A stretch of DNA of 64,000 bases. Source: Clostridia bacterium (GTDB lineage: Bacteria > Bacillota > Clostridia > Christensenellales > Borkfalkiaceae). The stretch lies in contig JAFTKX010000021.1 in NCBI GenBank assembly GCA_017453045.1, positions 1 to 64,000 of the forward strand, written 5' to 3'. Under the pieces are notes generated by a model. It saw nothing but the letters and a program-made list of their open reading frames with translations, did no database searches and was not told where the DNA came from. This document shows, piece after piece, positions 32,105 through 42,091 of the stretch (its first letter is position 1; every line of letters starts with the position of its first letter). The translations under genes and the position numbers were made by a program.

Positions 32105-33811
32105 TTGAATATTTTACGAAAGAGGGTATTTGCGTTCGTTTGCGCGATAAACTTTATTTTTTTGTCAATTTTGTGCAGAGTTTTTTATATTCAAGTAATT
32201 TGGGGAGATCAGTTACAAGCAAAGGCTATAGATCAATGGACGAGAGAACTCCCCGTTATCGCTCAAAGGGGTATAATTACGGATAGAAACGGCGTAACGC
32301 TCGTTTCTAACGCCGATTGTTATACGGTTTTTATAAGAGCAAGGTCGGTTATAAACGCCGAAAAAGTTGCAAAAGCCTTATCGGAAACGCTTGGAGTTGA
32401 TTATAATTCGCTCTATAAAAAAATCAGTTCGTCGTCTTCGTCGGAAATAACCGTGAAAAGGCGGGTGGAAAAATCGCTTATAGATAAACTGTGCGAGTAT
32501 TCGCTAAACGGAGTTTATTTTGCGCCCGATAATACGAGATATTATCCGTACGGAGATTTGCTTTGTAAAGTTCTTGGTTATACTTCGTCCGACGGAAGTG
32601 GACAAACGGGTATAGAAAAAGAGTACGAAGACTATTTAAAAGGATATAACGGCGAAATTTTATATCAAGCGGATTTAATAGGAAAAGATTTACAAGGCGC
32701 GACTGCTAAATATCTGCCTGCAACCGACGGTTTAAATATAAAACTTACTATTGATTACGAAATTCAAAGAATATGCGATTCCGTTATGGAAAAGGCTTAT
32801 GAAAAATATACGCCAAAATCTGCGTCGGTTTTGGTTTTAGATCCGTCGTGCGGTCAAATTTTGGCGCTTTCGGAATATCCTTGTTACGACCTTAATCAAA
32901 TCCCAAGAGACGATATAAGTCTTTTAAACAAATTGAGCAGATGTTCGTTAATCGTAGATTCTTACGAGCCGGGATCAACGTTTAAAGTTTTAACGGCTGC
33001 CGCTAATATTGAAGAATATTTAAAAGGCAATAAAAACGCTTTTTCGTTAGATTACGTCTTTAACTCAAATAGATATAGGGTGGTAGACGGTAGAAAAATA
33101 AAATGTTGGAGTACGCACGCCGGCGGAAAACACTCTAACGAAAATTTGGCTTTGGCGCTGAATAACAGTTGCAATCCGTGTTTTGTGGATATCGCTCTTT
33201 CACTTGGAAAAGAAAAAATGTACGAGTACGTAAAAGCCTTTGGCTATGGGCAGGTAACGGGCGTTGATTTCGGTGGAGAAGCGATAGGTATGTTACTTCC
33301 TGAAAGCGCGTTAAAAAACGGCGACGTTGCGAGAATAGGTTTTGGACAGTCTATTGCAGTAACGCCTATTCAGTTAGCCTGCGCAACGGCAGCCGCTGTA
33401 AACGGCGGGGTTTATTATGAGCCGTATTTCGTGAGTGAAATTTACGACGAGCACGGCAACGTAGCGCAAAAAATTATGCCAAAAGCGGTAAGGCGGGTTA
33501 TAAGCGAACAAGCGTCGAAAATTCTCGCAGGCTATCTTGAAGACGTTGTTTCAAACGGTAGCGGAAAACAAGCGTTTATCGAAGGATATAAAGTCGGCGG
33601 TAAAACGGGAACTGCGCAAAAATTTGAAAACGGCGTTTTATCGCAAGGAAAATACGTTATGAGTTTCGTCGGTTTTTTTCCGTCGGATAATCCAAAATAT
33701 TTGGCTCTTGCAATAGTTGACGAGCCTGTAAACGGACAGTACGGTTCAACGGTTGCAGCGCCTTTGGTAAAAGAAATTTTCGACGGCATAATAAATTGTA
33801 AAAATTTATGA
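32105..33811 (+). CDS. Class B penicillin-binding protein (FtsI/SpoVD-type)
   Basis: 568 residues: N-terminal membrane helix, PBP dimer domain, transpeptidase domain with SxxK (GSTFK), SCN and KTGTAQ. No C-terminal PASTA domains. An in-frame stop at 32099 forces the start to TTG 32105, but the nearest good ribosome site (AGGAG) is about 20 bases upstream, so translation initiation is unusual or the reading needs checking. Only one class B PBP is present in this cluster; it could serve division or sporulation. Confidence 0.9.
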   Translation: MNILRKRVFAFVCAINFIFLSILCRVFYIQVIWGDQLQAKAIDQWTRELPVIAQRGIITDRNGVTLVSNADCYTVFIRARSVINAEKVAKALSETLGVDYNSLYKKISSSSSSEITVKRRVEKSLIDKLCEYSLNGVYFAPDNTRYYPYGDLLCKVLGYTSSDGSGQTGIEKEYEDYLKGYNGEILYQADLIGKDLQGATAKYLPATDGLNIKLTIDYEIQRICDSVMEKAYEKYTPKSASVLVLDPSCGQILALSEYPCYDLNQIPRDDISLLNKLSRCSLIVDSYEPGSTFKVLTAAANIEEYLKGNKNAFSLDYVFNSNRYRVVDGRKIKCWSTHAGGKHSNENLALALNNSCNPCFVDIALSLGKEKMYEYVKAFGYGQVTGVDFGGEAIGMLLPESALKNGDVARIGFGQSIAVTPIQLACATAAAVNGGVYYEPYFVSEIYDEHGNVAQKIMPKAVRRVISEQASKILAGYLEDVVSNGSGKQAFIEGYKVGGKTGTAQKFENGVLSQGKYVMSFVGFFPSDNPKYLALAIVDEPVNGQYGSTVAAPLVKEIFDGIINCKNL

Positions 33812-33860
33812 TAAAATAAGTGATTTTAAAACTTTTTATGAAAGATATAATAGGTGAAAT

Positions 33861-35312
33861 ATGCTATTTAGCGAGTTTAAAAACGGTATTAAATATCAAA
33901 GGATAATAGGTAATGAGCCAATCGAAATAACGGCTATAACGGATAATTCTATAAACGTTGAAAAAGGCTGTGTTTTTTTTCTTTTAAAGGGGAATAATAC
34001 AAACGGTAGTCTTTACGTTAAAGAAGCAATCAAAAACGGTTGCTTAGTTATCGTAACCGAAGAAGCGGTTAATGAAAACGTTTGTCAAATAATAGTTAAA
34101 GACGTAAAAAAAGAGATGGCTAAAGCCTGCAAAATTTTTTATAATAATCCGCAAGAAGATTTAAGAATAATAGGCGTAGTAGGTACGAACGGAAAAACTA
34201 CGACGAGCCACGTTTTATCTAAAATTTTTTCTTTTGCCGGTTTTAACGTTGGCGTAATGGGTACGCTCGGCGTTTTTTACGGTCAAAATCAAATTGATAC
34301 GGGCTTAACTACGCTTGGGTGTATAAGCCTTTATAAAACTATTTACGAAATGGTTAAAGCGGGAGTTAACGTTTTGATTATGGAAGTATCCGCTCACGCG
34401 ATAGAACAAAGGCGAATAGAAGGTCTTCATTTCGACGCTTTGATTTTTACTAACTGCACAGAAGACCATTTAGACTATTTTAAAGATATGCAAACTTACG
34501 AAAACGTTAAAAAAAGTTTGTTTTGTAAAAAATTTTGTCGGTATATGATTGTAAATAGCGACGATAAAGTTGGACTTGAAATTTTAAATTCAAACGACGA
34601 TAAGGTTGTATCTTACGGCATTGAAAACCCAGCCGACGTCTTTGCTATTGACGTAGAAAGTTCTAAAAACGGGGTGTCTTTCGTCGTAAATATGTGCGAC
34701 GTTATTTACGATTTACAAAGTAAATTAGTAGGGCGTTATAACGTTTATAATTTGCTTGCGTGTTGCGCTTGTTCGTCGCTTTTCGGTATAAAAATACATC
34801 AAATAGCCTACGCTTTAAAAAATATAAGTCCTATTGAGGGTAGGTCGGATTTAGTTTGCGAGTTTAAAGGCGCGAGCGTATTTATCGACTACGCGCACAC
34901 TCCCGACGGACTTAGGCAAACTTTACTTGCAATGAGAAAAATTTGCAAAAATAAACTCGTTTGCGTTTTTGGTTGCGGTGGTAATAGAGAAAAAGAGAAA
35001 AGAAGTATTATGGGTAGCGTATCGGGGGTTTTGTGCGATTTTACGATAATAACTACCGATAATCCAAGATTTGAAAACTGCGACGAAATTATTAAAGAGA
35101 TAGAAAAAGGTATAATTCCCATCACTAAAAATTACTTAAAGGTAAGCGATAGAAAAACGGCGATAGAACGCGCTATAAGTTCGTTAAACGCAGGCGACGT
35201 TTTAGTCGTTGCGGGTAAGGGCGCTGAAAAATATCAAGAGATTAAGGGCGTAAAAATACCTTTTTCAGATAGAGAAATTATACTTCAATTAACAGGTAAA
35301 AACGGAGAGTAA
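33861..35312 (+). CDS. murE: UDP-MurNAc-tripeptide synthetase
   Basis: 483 residues. P-loop GTNGKTTTSH near residue 108, and DNPRFEN near residue 398, the DNPR motif of enzymes that add meso-diaminopimelate. It joins UDP-MurNAc-L-Ala-D-Glu to the third residue. The motif agrees with dapA and dapB in this window. murF does not follow as it would in most Clostridia. Confidence 0.95.
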   Translation: MLFSEFKNGIKYQRIIGNEPIEITAITDNSINVEKGCVFFLLKGNNTNGSLYVKEAIKNGCLVIVTEEAVNENVCQIIVKDVKKEMAKACKIFYNNPQEDLRIIGVVGTNGKTTTSHVLSKIFSFAGFNVGVMGTLGVFYGQNQIDTGLTTLGCISLYKTIYEMVKAGVNVLIMEVSAHAIEQRRIEGLHFDALIFTNCTEDHLDYFKDMQTYENVKKSLFCKKFCRYMIVNSDDKVGLEILNSNDDKVVSYGIENPADVFAIDVESSKNGVSFVVNMCDVIYDLQSKLVGRYNVYNLLACCACSSLFGIKIHQIAYALKNISPIEGRSDLVCEFKGASVFIDYAHTPDGLRQTLLAMRKICKNKLVCVFGCGGNREKEKRSIMGSVSGVLCDFTIITTDNPRFENCDEIIKEIEKGIIPITKNYLKVSDRKTAIERAISSLNAGDVLVVAGKGAEKYQEIKGVKIPFSDREIILQLTGKNGE

Positions 35313-35316
35313 TCAA

Positions 35317-36300
35317 ATGAAAACGTATTTATCGGGATTTTTAACTTCATTGATTTTGGCAATAATAATCGGTTTTGCCGTTATTCCGCTTTTAAAAAAA
35401 TTAAAGTTCGGACAAAACATTTTAAATTATGTTACCGAGCATAATTATAAAAGCGGAACGCCTACTATGGGCGGTGTGATTTTTATCGCGTCGGCAATAA
35501 TCGGTTTTATTATTTTTGCAAAACCCGATAAATATTTGTCAACCGTTTGTATAACCGTAGGGTTAAGTTATATGGCGGTAGGATTTATAGACGATTTTAT
35601 TAAAATAAAATTAAAGCGAAACAAGGGGCTTTCGGCAATACAAAAAACCGTTTTTGAACTTATAATCGCGGTAATTATCTCAATATTCGCTTTGACGAGG
35701 GGACTTACGAAGGTCTATTTGCCGTTTTTTAACTTTACGGTAGATTTAGGTTTTGCGTTTATTCCCGTTTGCGTTTTGGTTTTCGTAGCGACGACAAACA
35801 GCGTAAACTTAACCGACGGACTCGACGGTTTGGCGTCGGGGGTTACTTATATAGTGCTTTTAACTTTCGGAACTATTATACTTTTACAAACGAAAACTTT
35901 TGCAAACAACTACACGAGCGTCGTAGAGTACGAAAACGTAGCGTTACTTCTTTTTACTCTTGCGGGCGGATTAGTGGGGTATTTGCTTTTTAACACGCAC
36001 AAAGCGTCTGTTTTTATGGGGGATACGGGGTCTTTGGCTCTCGGCGGTTTCGTTGCAATAACGTCTATCGTAAGCGGAAATTTACTTTTTGTGCCTATCG
36101 TAGGAATAACTTACGCGCTTTCAAGCATATCCGTAATAGTGCAAGTAGTTTATTATAAGAAAACTAAAAAAAGAGTGTTTTTAATGGCTCCTATTCATCA
36201 TCATTTTCAGCATAAAGGCTTTGACGAGGGTAAAATTGCCGTAGGATATAAATTGTTAACTCTTATTTTAGGTTTGATATGCGTAATTTCATACTTGTAA
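35317..36300 (+). CDS. mraY: Phospho-MurNAc-pentapeptide translocase
   Basis: 327 residues, ten membrane helices, with DGLDGLASG, FIDDFIK and the HHHF motif. Transfers phospho-MurNAc-pentapeptide to undecaprenyl phosphate to form lipid I. It is 4 bases after murE and 10 before murD. Confidence 0.97.
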   Translation: MKTYLSGFLTSLILAIIIGFAVIPLLKKLKFGQNILNYVTEHNYKSGTPTMGGVIFIASAIIGFIIFAKPDKYLSTVCITVGLSYMAVGFIDDFIKIKLKRNKGLSAIQKTVFELIIAVIISIFALTRGLTKVYLPFFNFTVDLGFAFIPVCVLVFVATTNSVNLTDGLDGLASGVTYIVLLTFGTIILLQTKTFANNYTSVVEYENVALLLFTLAGGLVGYLLFNTHKASVFMGDTGSLALGGFVAITSIVSGNLLFVPIVGITYALSSISVIVQVVYYKKTKKRVFLMAPIHHHFQHKGFDEGKIAVGYKLLTLILGLICVISYL

Positions 36301-36310
36301 AGGAGAGAAA

Positions 36311-37657
36311 ATGTATTTAAAAAGAGAAAAATTTTTGATAGTAGGCATATCTAAAAGCGGAATTTCTGCAACCGAGTTTTTACTTGGCAAGGGCGCAAAA
36401 TGTTACGTTTACGACGATTATGAAACCGAAACGGTAGTTAAAGAAAGTCAAAGATTAGTTTCTATGGGCGCGGTAAAGGTTTCAAAAGAAGAAGTTTTAG
36501 ACTCTCTAAAGGAAATTAGCGTAGTTGTTTTAAGTCCGGGCGTTGCCATTGATCACGAAATTCCTTTAAAGGCAAAAAAACTCGGCAAAAGAATTATAGG
36601 CGAACTCGAACTTTCTTATCTTTATTCAAAATCTCCGTTTATAGCCGTTACTGGAACTAACGGGAAAACGACTACTTGCACTATGATAGACGCAATTTTT
36701 AGAGAATACGGAATAAAAAGCGAACTCTGCGGTAATATAGGAACGCCCGTTTCTAAAATAATTGATAATTGCGACGAAGAAACGGTAATCGTCGCCGAAA
36801 CTTCAAGTTTCCAACTTGAAACCGTAAGCGCGTTTACTCCGCACGTAGCGGTTATAACAAACGTAACGCCCGACCATTTGTCAAGGCATTACAATATGGA
36901 AAACTACTTGTCTATAAAAAGTAAAATATTGTTAAATTTACGGGAAAGCGAGTTTGCCGTGCTTTGTTACGACGATCCGTTAGTGGTTAAACTTGCCGAA
37001 AAAACGAGGGCAAAAGTCTTGTATTTTTCGACGAAAACGCGTGTTAACGGCGCGTACGTTGAAGAAGGAAAGGTGTACTTTAAAGGAAAGGCAATTTGCG
37101 ACGTCTCTTCTCTTGCGTTTAGCGGAGAACACAATTTACTAAACTTTTTAGCGTCTTTATGCGTTGCTAAAATTATGGGCGTACCCGACGAAATTTCGGT
37201 TGGATGCGCAAAGACTTTTAAAGGGGTTAAGCATAGAATTCAATTCGTAAAAACTATTGACGGCGTTGATTATTATAACGATTCTAAAGCGACTAACGCC
37301 GACGCGACAGCAAAAGCGATAGACGCAATGGCAAAGCCTATCGTTCTTATATTAGGCGGTAAAGACAAAGGTCTTGATTTTTGCGAACTTTTTGAAAAGA
37401 TAAAAAAGCGACAGGTAAAGGGAGTCGTGGCGACGGGCGAGAGTAGATTTAGATTGCTTGAAAGCGCAAAAAAGGTCGGCTATGAAAAAATTTCGGTGGT
37501 AGAAGACTTTTATCTTGCGATAGATTTAGCCTCTTTAATTGCTGAAAACGGAGATTGCGTATTGTTTAGTCCCGCTTGCAGTAGTTACGACAAATTTACC
37601 GATTTTGAACGTAGGGGCGACTCGTTTATAAAATATTTGGAGAAAACGGTTGAGTAA
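36311..37657 (+). CDS. murD: UDP-MurNAc-L-alanine:D-glutamate ligase
   Basis: 448 residues. P-loop TGTNGKTTT near residue 115, VTPDHLSRH and the C-terminal NDSKATNADA block. Adds D-Glu supplied by MurI. It overlaps ftsW by 8 bases. Confidence 0.97.
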   Translation: MYLKREKFLIVGISKSGISATEFLLGKGAKCYVYDDYETETVVKESQRLVSMGAVKVSKEEVLDSLKEISVVVLSPGVAIDHEIPLKAKKLGKRIIGELELSYLYSKSPFIAVTGTNGKTTTCTMIDAIFREYGIKSELCGNIGTPVSKIIDNCDEETVIVAETSSFQLETVSAFTPHVAVITNVTPDHLSRHYNMENYLSIKSKILLNLRESEFAVLCYDDPLVVKLAEKTRAKVLYFSTKTRVNGAYVEEGKVYFKGKAICDVSSLAFSGEHNLLNFLASLCVAKIMGVPDEISVGCAKTFKGVKHRIQFVKTIDGVDYYNDSKATNADATAKAIDAMAKPIVLILGGKDKGLDFCELFEKIKKRQVKGVVATGESRFRLLESAKKVGYEKISVVEDFYLAIDLASLIAENGDCVLFSPACSSYDKFTDFERRGDSFIKYLEKTVE

Positions 37658-38774
37658 TTTAATTGATTTAAAATTGTACGAGCGTAATAACAAAAAAAGG
37701 GGGAGTGGAGATTATCTGCTCCTGTTTTCAGTAGTTTTGCTTTCTCTTATAGGGCTTGTTTTCGTTTATTCGGCAAGTAAATATTCTTCGCTCACGACTT
37801 ACGGCAACGAGTTTTACGTTGCGGGAAAACACTTGGTAGGTCTTTTGCTGGGCTACGGAGCGCTCGCTTTCGGCTCTTTGGTCGATTATAAAAAATATTT
37901 AAAATTAGGAATCGTATTGATAGTCGTAGCAATAGCGGGGCTTTTACTCGTTTTTACTCCGCTCGGTTTTTCAAATTACGGCGCGACGAGATGGATAAAA
38001 ATAGGCAGTATTACTATTCAGCCGTCGGAAATCGCTAAAATTTGCTACGTAATATTCGTAGCGTCTTATTTTGCGAAAAATCCCGTTAGAGCAAAGGGGT
38101 TTGTATCGGCTTTGCCCGTTATAATAGTAGGGGGTATTATTTGCGTTTGCATAATTTTAGAACCTAATATGTCGATTACCGTGTGTTTTGGTCTTTTAAT
38201 GCTTGCTCTTTTATTTTTGTGCGGTATGAAAATTTCGCATATTTTTGCTTTAATTTTGCCCATTGCGTCGTGCGTTCCTTTGTTAATAATTTTAGAGCCT
38301 TATAGATTAAACAGATTATCAGCGTTTTTAAATCCTTGGGCTTCGCCAAAAGGAGAAGGCTATCAACTTTTACAATCGCTCTATGCGTTAGGGTCGGGCG
38401 GTTGGTTTGGCGTTGGACTTTTCAATTCAAGACAAAAGTTTAAATTTTTGCCTTTTTCAGAAAGCGATTTTATCCTTTCCGTTATAGGCGAAGAAATAGG
38501 ATTTATAGGTCTTGTATTGCTTTTTTCGCTAATTGCGTTTATCGTTATAAGATGCGTCAAAACTGCAATAAGGTCAAAAGATTTCTTCGGTTTTGCGCTG
38601 TCGGTTGGAGTTGCTTGCATAATGGGTATTCAATCGGTTATAAACGCGCTCGTAGTAACGGGCAGTATTCCGCCTACGGGGCTTCCTTTACCGCTCGTGT
38701 CGGCAGGGAATACCTCAATTATAATTTTTATGTTTTCGTTTGGTATCGTTTATAACGTGTCCAAACAAAATTAA
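37650..38774 (+). CDS. ftsW: FtsW/SpoVE-type peptidoglycan polymerase
   Basis: 374 residues with about ten membrane helices, the SEDS signatures (FVYSASKYSSLTTYGN, PSEIAK, GEEIGFIG, SAGNTSI). Polymerises lipid II at the septum with the class B PBP. murG, murC and murF, usually nearby, are absent. Confidence 0.93.
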   Translation: MSNLIDLKLYERNNKKRGSGDYLLLFSVVLLSLIGLVFVYSASKYSSLTTYGNEFYVAGKHLVGLLLGYGALAFGSLVDYKKYLKLGIVLIVVAIAGLLLVFTPLGFSNYGATRWIKIGSITIQPSEIAKICYVIFVASYFAKNPVRAKGFVSALPVIIVGGIICVCIILEPNMSITVCFGLLMLALLFLCGMKISHIFALILPIASCVPLLIILEPYRLNRLSAFLNPWASPKGEGYQLLQSLYALGSGGWFGVGLFNSRQKFKFLPFSESDFILSVIGEEIGFIGLVLLFSLIAFIVIRCVKTAIRSKDFFGFALSVGVACIMGIQSVINALVVTGSIPPTGLPLPLVSAGNTSIIIFMFSFGIVYNVSKQN

Positions 38775-38779
38775 CTTTT

Positions 38780-38820
38780 TCCGTAAAAATAGCATAAGAT
38801 AACATATCTTAACTTACGGA
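38780..38820 (+). promoter_or_regulatory. Nested hairpin covering the murA ribosome site
   Basis: Outer arms tccgtaa (38780-38786) and ttacgga (38814-38820); inner arms taagata (38795-38801) and tatctta (38805-38811) with a 3-base loop. The 3' outer arm contains the GGA of the murA Shine-Dalgarno site. There is no T-run, so it is not a terminator. Confidence 0.5.
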
Positions 38821-38826
38821 GAAAAT

Positions 38827-40086
38827 ATGGATAAATTTATCGTTCACGGTGGAAATAAACTGTTTGGAAAGGTTAAAATTCAGTCTGCGAAAAATTCTGC
38901 GCTACCGCTGATTGCGGCAAGCGTTATCGCGGAAGGAAAAACGGTTATAGAAAATTGTAGTAAAATACGCGACGTTTTAATAATGTGCGAAATTATACGC
39001 TCAATCGGTGGAAAGGCGGAGTTTGTCGGCGATAGATTATTTTTAGATACGACGGACGTAAATTCGTGGAGACTTCCAAGTTCGCTGACGGGCGAAATTC
39101 GAGCCTCTTTATTTATGGTCGGTGCTTTAATTTGCCGTTTTGGATACGCGTCGATTGAACGCCCGGGCGGATGTAAAATAGGCGAACGACCTATTGATAT
39201 TCACGTTGACGCGTTGCGTAGTTTAGGCGTTAAAGTTGACGAGGGCGAAGAAATAATTTTTTCTGGTAAAAACGTAAATAGCGGTTTGATAACTTTGCGG
39301 TTTCCAAGCGTTGGAGCAACAGAAAACGCAATGATGACTGCCCTTAAAGGAAAGGGCGTAACCACCATAAAAAATTGCGCTAAAGAGCCTGAAATAGTAG
39401 ACCTACAAAACTACTTAAACTTACTTGGGGCAAAAGTAAAAGGCGCTGGGAGTTCGATTATCACCGTAGAAGGCTTTAATAAAAAACCGAGCGGAGAAAT
39501 TAGTTTTGAGCCGTCGCCCGATCGCATAGAACTTGGAACGTACCTATTTGCGCTCGGCGCAGTCGGCGGAGAACTGGAGATTGAAACCAAGTCCTTTAAA
39601 AATTTAGATATAGTGTTAAAAATTTTTAAGGATAACGCTTGCAAAATACATATAATAAATGATAAAATATATAATATAAGTATAAGTGGGCGGATGCGCT
39701 CCTTTGGGAAAATTACCACAGGACCGTATCCCGAATTCCCAACAGACCTACAACCCCAACTCGTAGCGTGCGCTTGCTCGGCTAAAGGCGTTACCGCAGT
39801 TGAAGAAAAAGTTTTTGAAAAGCGTTTCGGCTACGCCCAAGAGTTAAAAAAATTCGGCGCAAACGTGGACGTTTATCAAAATCTATGTCTTGTAAGTCAG
39901 TCGGTTTTGCACGGCGCAAACGTCGTTGCAGGCGATTTAAGAGGCGGAGCGTCGTTACTTATATGCGCTTTGTCTGCTGAAGGGCGGTCGGAGATATCAA
40001 ACGCCGTTCACGTAGATAGGGGATATTACAAAATCGAAGAAAAATTATCTGCTCTTGGAGCGTACGTTAAAAGAGCAAGTTACTAA
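38827..40086 (+). CDS. murA: UDP-GlcNAc enolpyruvyl transferase
   Basis: 419 residues. KIQSAKNSALPLIAA at the N terminus, and the catalytic Cys in ERPGGCKIGERP, so fosfomycin sensitivity is expected. First committed step of peptidoglycan synthesis. A hairpin lies over its ribosome site, so translation may be tuned separately from ftsW. Confidence 0.97.
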   Translation: MDKFIVHGGNKLFGKVKIQSAKNSALPLIAASVIAEGKTVIENCSKIRDVLIMCEIIRSIGGKAEFVGDRLFLDTTDVNSWRLPSSLTGEIRASLFMVGALICRFGYASIERPGGCKIGERPIDIHVDALRSLGVKVDEGEEIIFSGKNVNSGLITLRFPSVGATENAMMTALKGKGVTTIKNCAKEPEIVDLQNYLNLLGAKVKGAGSSIITVEGFNKKPSGEISFEPSPDRIELGTYLFALGAVGGELEIETKSFKNLDIVLKIFKDNACKIHIINDKIYNISISGRMRSFGKITTGPYPEFPTDLQPQLVACACSAKGVTAVEEKVFEKRFGYAQELKKFGANVDVYQNLCLVSQSVLHGANVVAGDLRGGASLLICALSAEGRSEISNAVHVDRGYYKIEEKLSALGAYVKRASY

Positions 40087-40099
40087 AGCGGAGTAAATT

Positions 40100-40909
40100 A
40101 TGAAACACAAACTCTTAATAGTCGTCAGCACGGCGCTCGTCTTTCTTTTGACGGTGGTGTTAGCGCTCGTGTGGTTGCTAAAAATAAGATACGTTGAAGT
40201 AAACGTCGTTGCAGAGTCTGGTTACGAACAGGCTCTTTACGAGGAAATCGTAGACGTTTTAGAAAAAGATTACGTCGGAAAATCTTACGCGTTTGTTAGA
40301 GAATCGGATATTGAAAATCAAATTTGCGCAAATCCTTACGTTAAGGTTAAGGAAATTAAAAAGGTTTTCCCAGATAGAATAATCGTTAGCGTAGAGCGTA
40401 GAAAAGAGCAGTTTGCAATCGTTTATAACGGCGAGTATTTTATTACGGACAAAGAGTATTTTTTGCTTAAAAAGACAGCCGACGAGGGCGAACTTAAAAG
40501 CGACGTAGTAAAAATTACTTTGCACGATATAGAACTTGACGAAAAGAGTTTGGTGGAAGGAAAAACGATAGGTTACGAAAATAACGTTTTGGTAGGTTCT
40601 ACTACGGAGATTTTCAGTAGGCTTAAAAACGGTTTAAATCTCGTCGATAGCATTGAGATAATAGGCGAACGCAACTGGATTAGGTTTTATACTAAAACGG
40701 GCGTTTGCATAGAGTTTTCGTTTACCCCCGTGGGAGGCGCGGAAACCGTCGATAAAGAATTTGCGCAAACCATAGTTTTAAAAACCGAAGAAGTACAAAC
40801 TTTTTATAACGGACTTAACGAAAGTCAAAAGAGTAGCGGATACGTAATAGTTTTAACTAAAGATAGCGGAGAAATATCCGTAAGTTACGAAACCGAAAAA
40901 GCAAATTAA
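40100..40909 (+). CDS. ftsQ: FtsQ/DivIB-type division protein
   Basis: 269 residues: short cytoplasmic start, one membrane helix (about residues 5-27), a POTRA domain (ESDIENQICANPYVKVKEIK) and a beta domain. Position between murA and ftsA supports FtsQ. Bridges FtsL and other division proteins. Confidence 0.85.
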   Translation: MKHKLLIVVSTALVFLLTVVLALVWLLKIRYVEVNVVAESGYEQALYEEIVDVLEKDYVGKSYAFVRESDIENQICANPYVKVKEIKKVFPDRIIVSVERRKEQFAIVYNGEYFITDKEYFLLKKTADEGELKSDVVKITLHDIELDEKSLVEGKTIGYENNVLVGSTTEIFSRLKNGLNLVDSIEIIGERNWIRFYTKTGVCIEFSFTPVGGAETVDKEFAQTIVLKTEEVQTFYNGLNESQKSSGYVIVLTKDSGEISVSYETEKAN

Positions 40910-40921
40910 AGGGAGAAACAA

Positions 40922-42070
40922 ATGGCGTTTAAAGGCGTTGCAACGATAGACGTTGGCTCATCAAAAATAACTGCAACTATTGCCGAAAGGGGTGTTAACA
41001 GCACCTTTTCGGTAAAAGGACAAGCAGTAAGATATTACGAAGGTTTTGCAGAAGGTCAGTTTTTAGACGAACAGAGTTTAGAGTGGGCTATATGCGATTC
41101 TATTGCCGAAATCGTCAAGGAAACGGGCGTGTCTTTTAATGAAGTTTACGTAAGCGTTCCCGGCGTTTTTATTCGTTTAGAAAATAAAAAATACAAATTA
41201 TCTTTGGGCAAACAAAGAAAAATTACTAAAAACGACGTTGAGTCTTTGTTTGAAGAAGGAAAAGCGCGCGTTAAAACCGAAGGATACGAAGTAATAGGTT
41301 ATAGTGAAATTTTCTTTGCGCTCGACGATAATAGAAAGGTTGAAAATCCGATAGGGGTGGTTTCGTCAATGCTCGGCGGGGCTATCACTTATTACCTTTG
41401 CGAGAATTATTTTTTACAAATTGTTCGTAAAATTTTAAGTAAAAACAAAATAAAAGACGTAAGGTTTGTCTTTATAGGACAAGCCGAAGGCAACTATCTT
41501 TTAAGTAAAGAAGATAGAGAAACCCCGTCTTTGCTGTTAGACGTAGGTTATATTACGTCTGAAATGACAATACATTTAGGAAACGGCGTTTTAGCCGAAT
41601 GCTCTGAAGATTTCGGCGGTGGAATTTTAACCTATCATATGGTTAAGGAATTCGACGTAGAAGTTTTTGAAGGGGAATTGCTTAAAAGAGAAATCAATTT
41701 TGCATTAAACCCGTCTGCAAAATCAAGTTATACGGTTGAAGTAGAGGATAACGTTCTTGATTTTCCAAGCGAAAGAGTTAATGAAATCGCGTTTTCTACG
41801 GTAGACGCCTTTTTAGGTTCGGTTGCGGAATTTTTAGAAAGCAATACTCCGCCTACTATGGAAAATTTAAAGGTATATCTAACGGGTGGCGGACTTTCTT
41901 ATTTAAGGGGAATAAAATCGCACGTTTCGGCAAGACTCGGTTCGCCCGTAGAAATAATATCTGCAAAAATTCCGCTTAACGCAAAACCAGATTTTGCGTC
42001 GGTTTACTCTTTACTCGATTACGCTTTAACCGATAAAGAAAAGCGTAAAAAACCTTTTTTCCACTTTTAA
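40922..42070 (+). CDS. ftsA: FtsA-like division protein
   Basis: 382 residues with an actin-fold ATPase pattern (ATIDVGSSKITATIAERG at the start, LLLDVGYITSEMTIH and YLTGGGLSYLRG). Slightly short (usual about 410). The C-terminal amphipathic membrane-binding helix of FtsA is weakly seen (KRKKPFFHF only). Anchors FtsZ to the membrane. Confidence 0.88.
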   Translation: MAFKGVATIDVGSSKITATIAERGVNSTFSVKGQAVRYYEGFAEGQFLDEQSLEWAICDSIAEIVKETGVSFNEVYVSVPGVFIRLENKKYKLSLGKQRKITKNDVESLFEEGKARVKTEGYEVIGYSEIFFALDDNRKVENPIGVVSSMLGGAITYYLCENYFLQIVRKILSKNKIKDVRFVFIGQAEGNYLLSKEDRETPSLLLDVGYITSEMTIHLGNGVLAECSEDFGGGILTYHMVKEFDVEVFEGELLKREINFALNPSAKSSYTVEVEDNVLDFPSERVNEIAFSTVDAFLGSVAEFLESNTPPTMENLKVYLTGGGLSYLRGIKSHVSARLGSPVEIISAKIPLNAKPDFASVYSLLDYALTDKEKRKKPFFHF

Positions 42071-42091
42071 CAAGATAAAGGAGAATAATCC

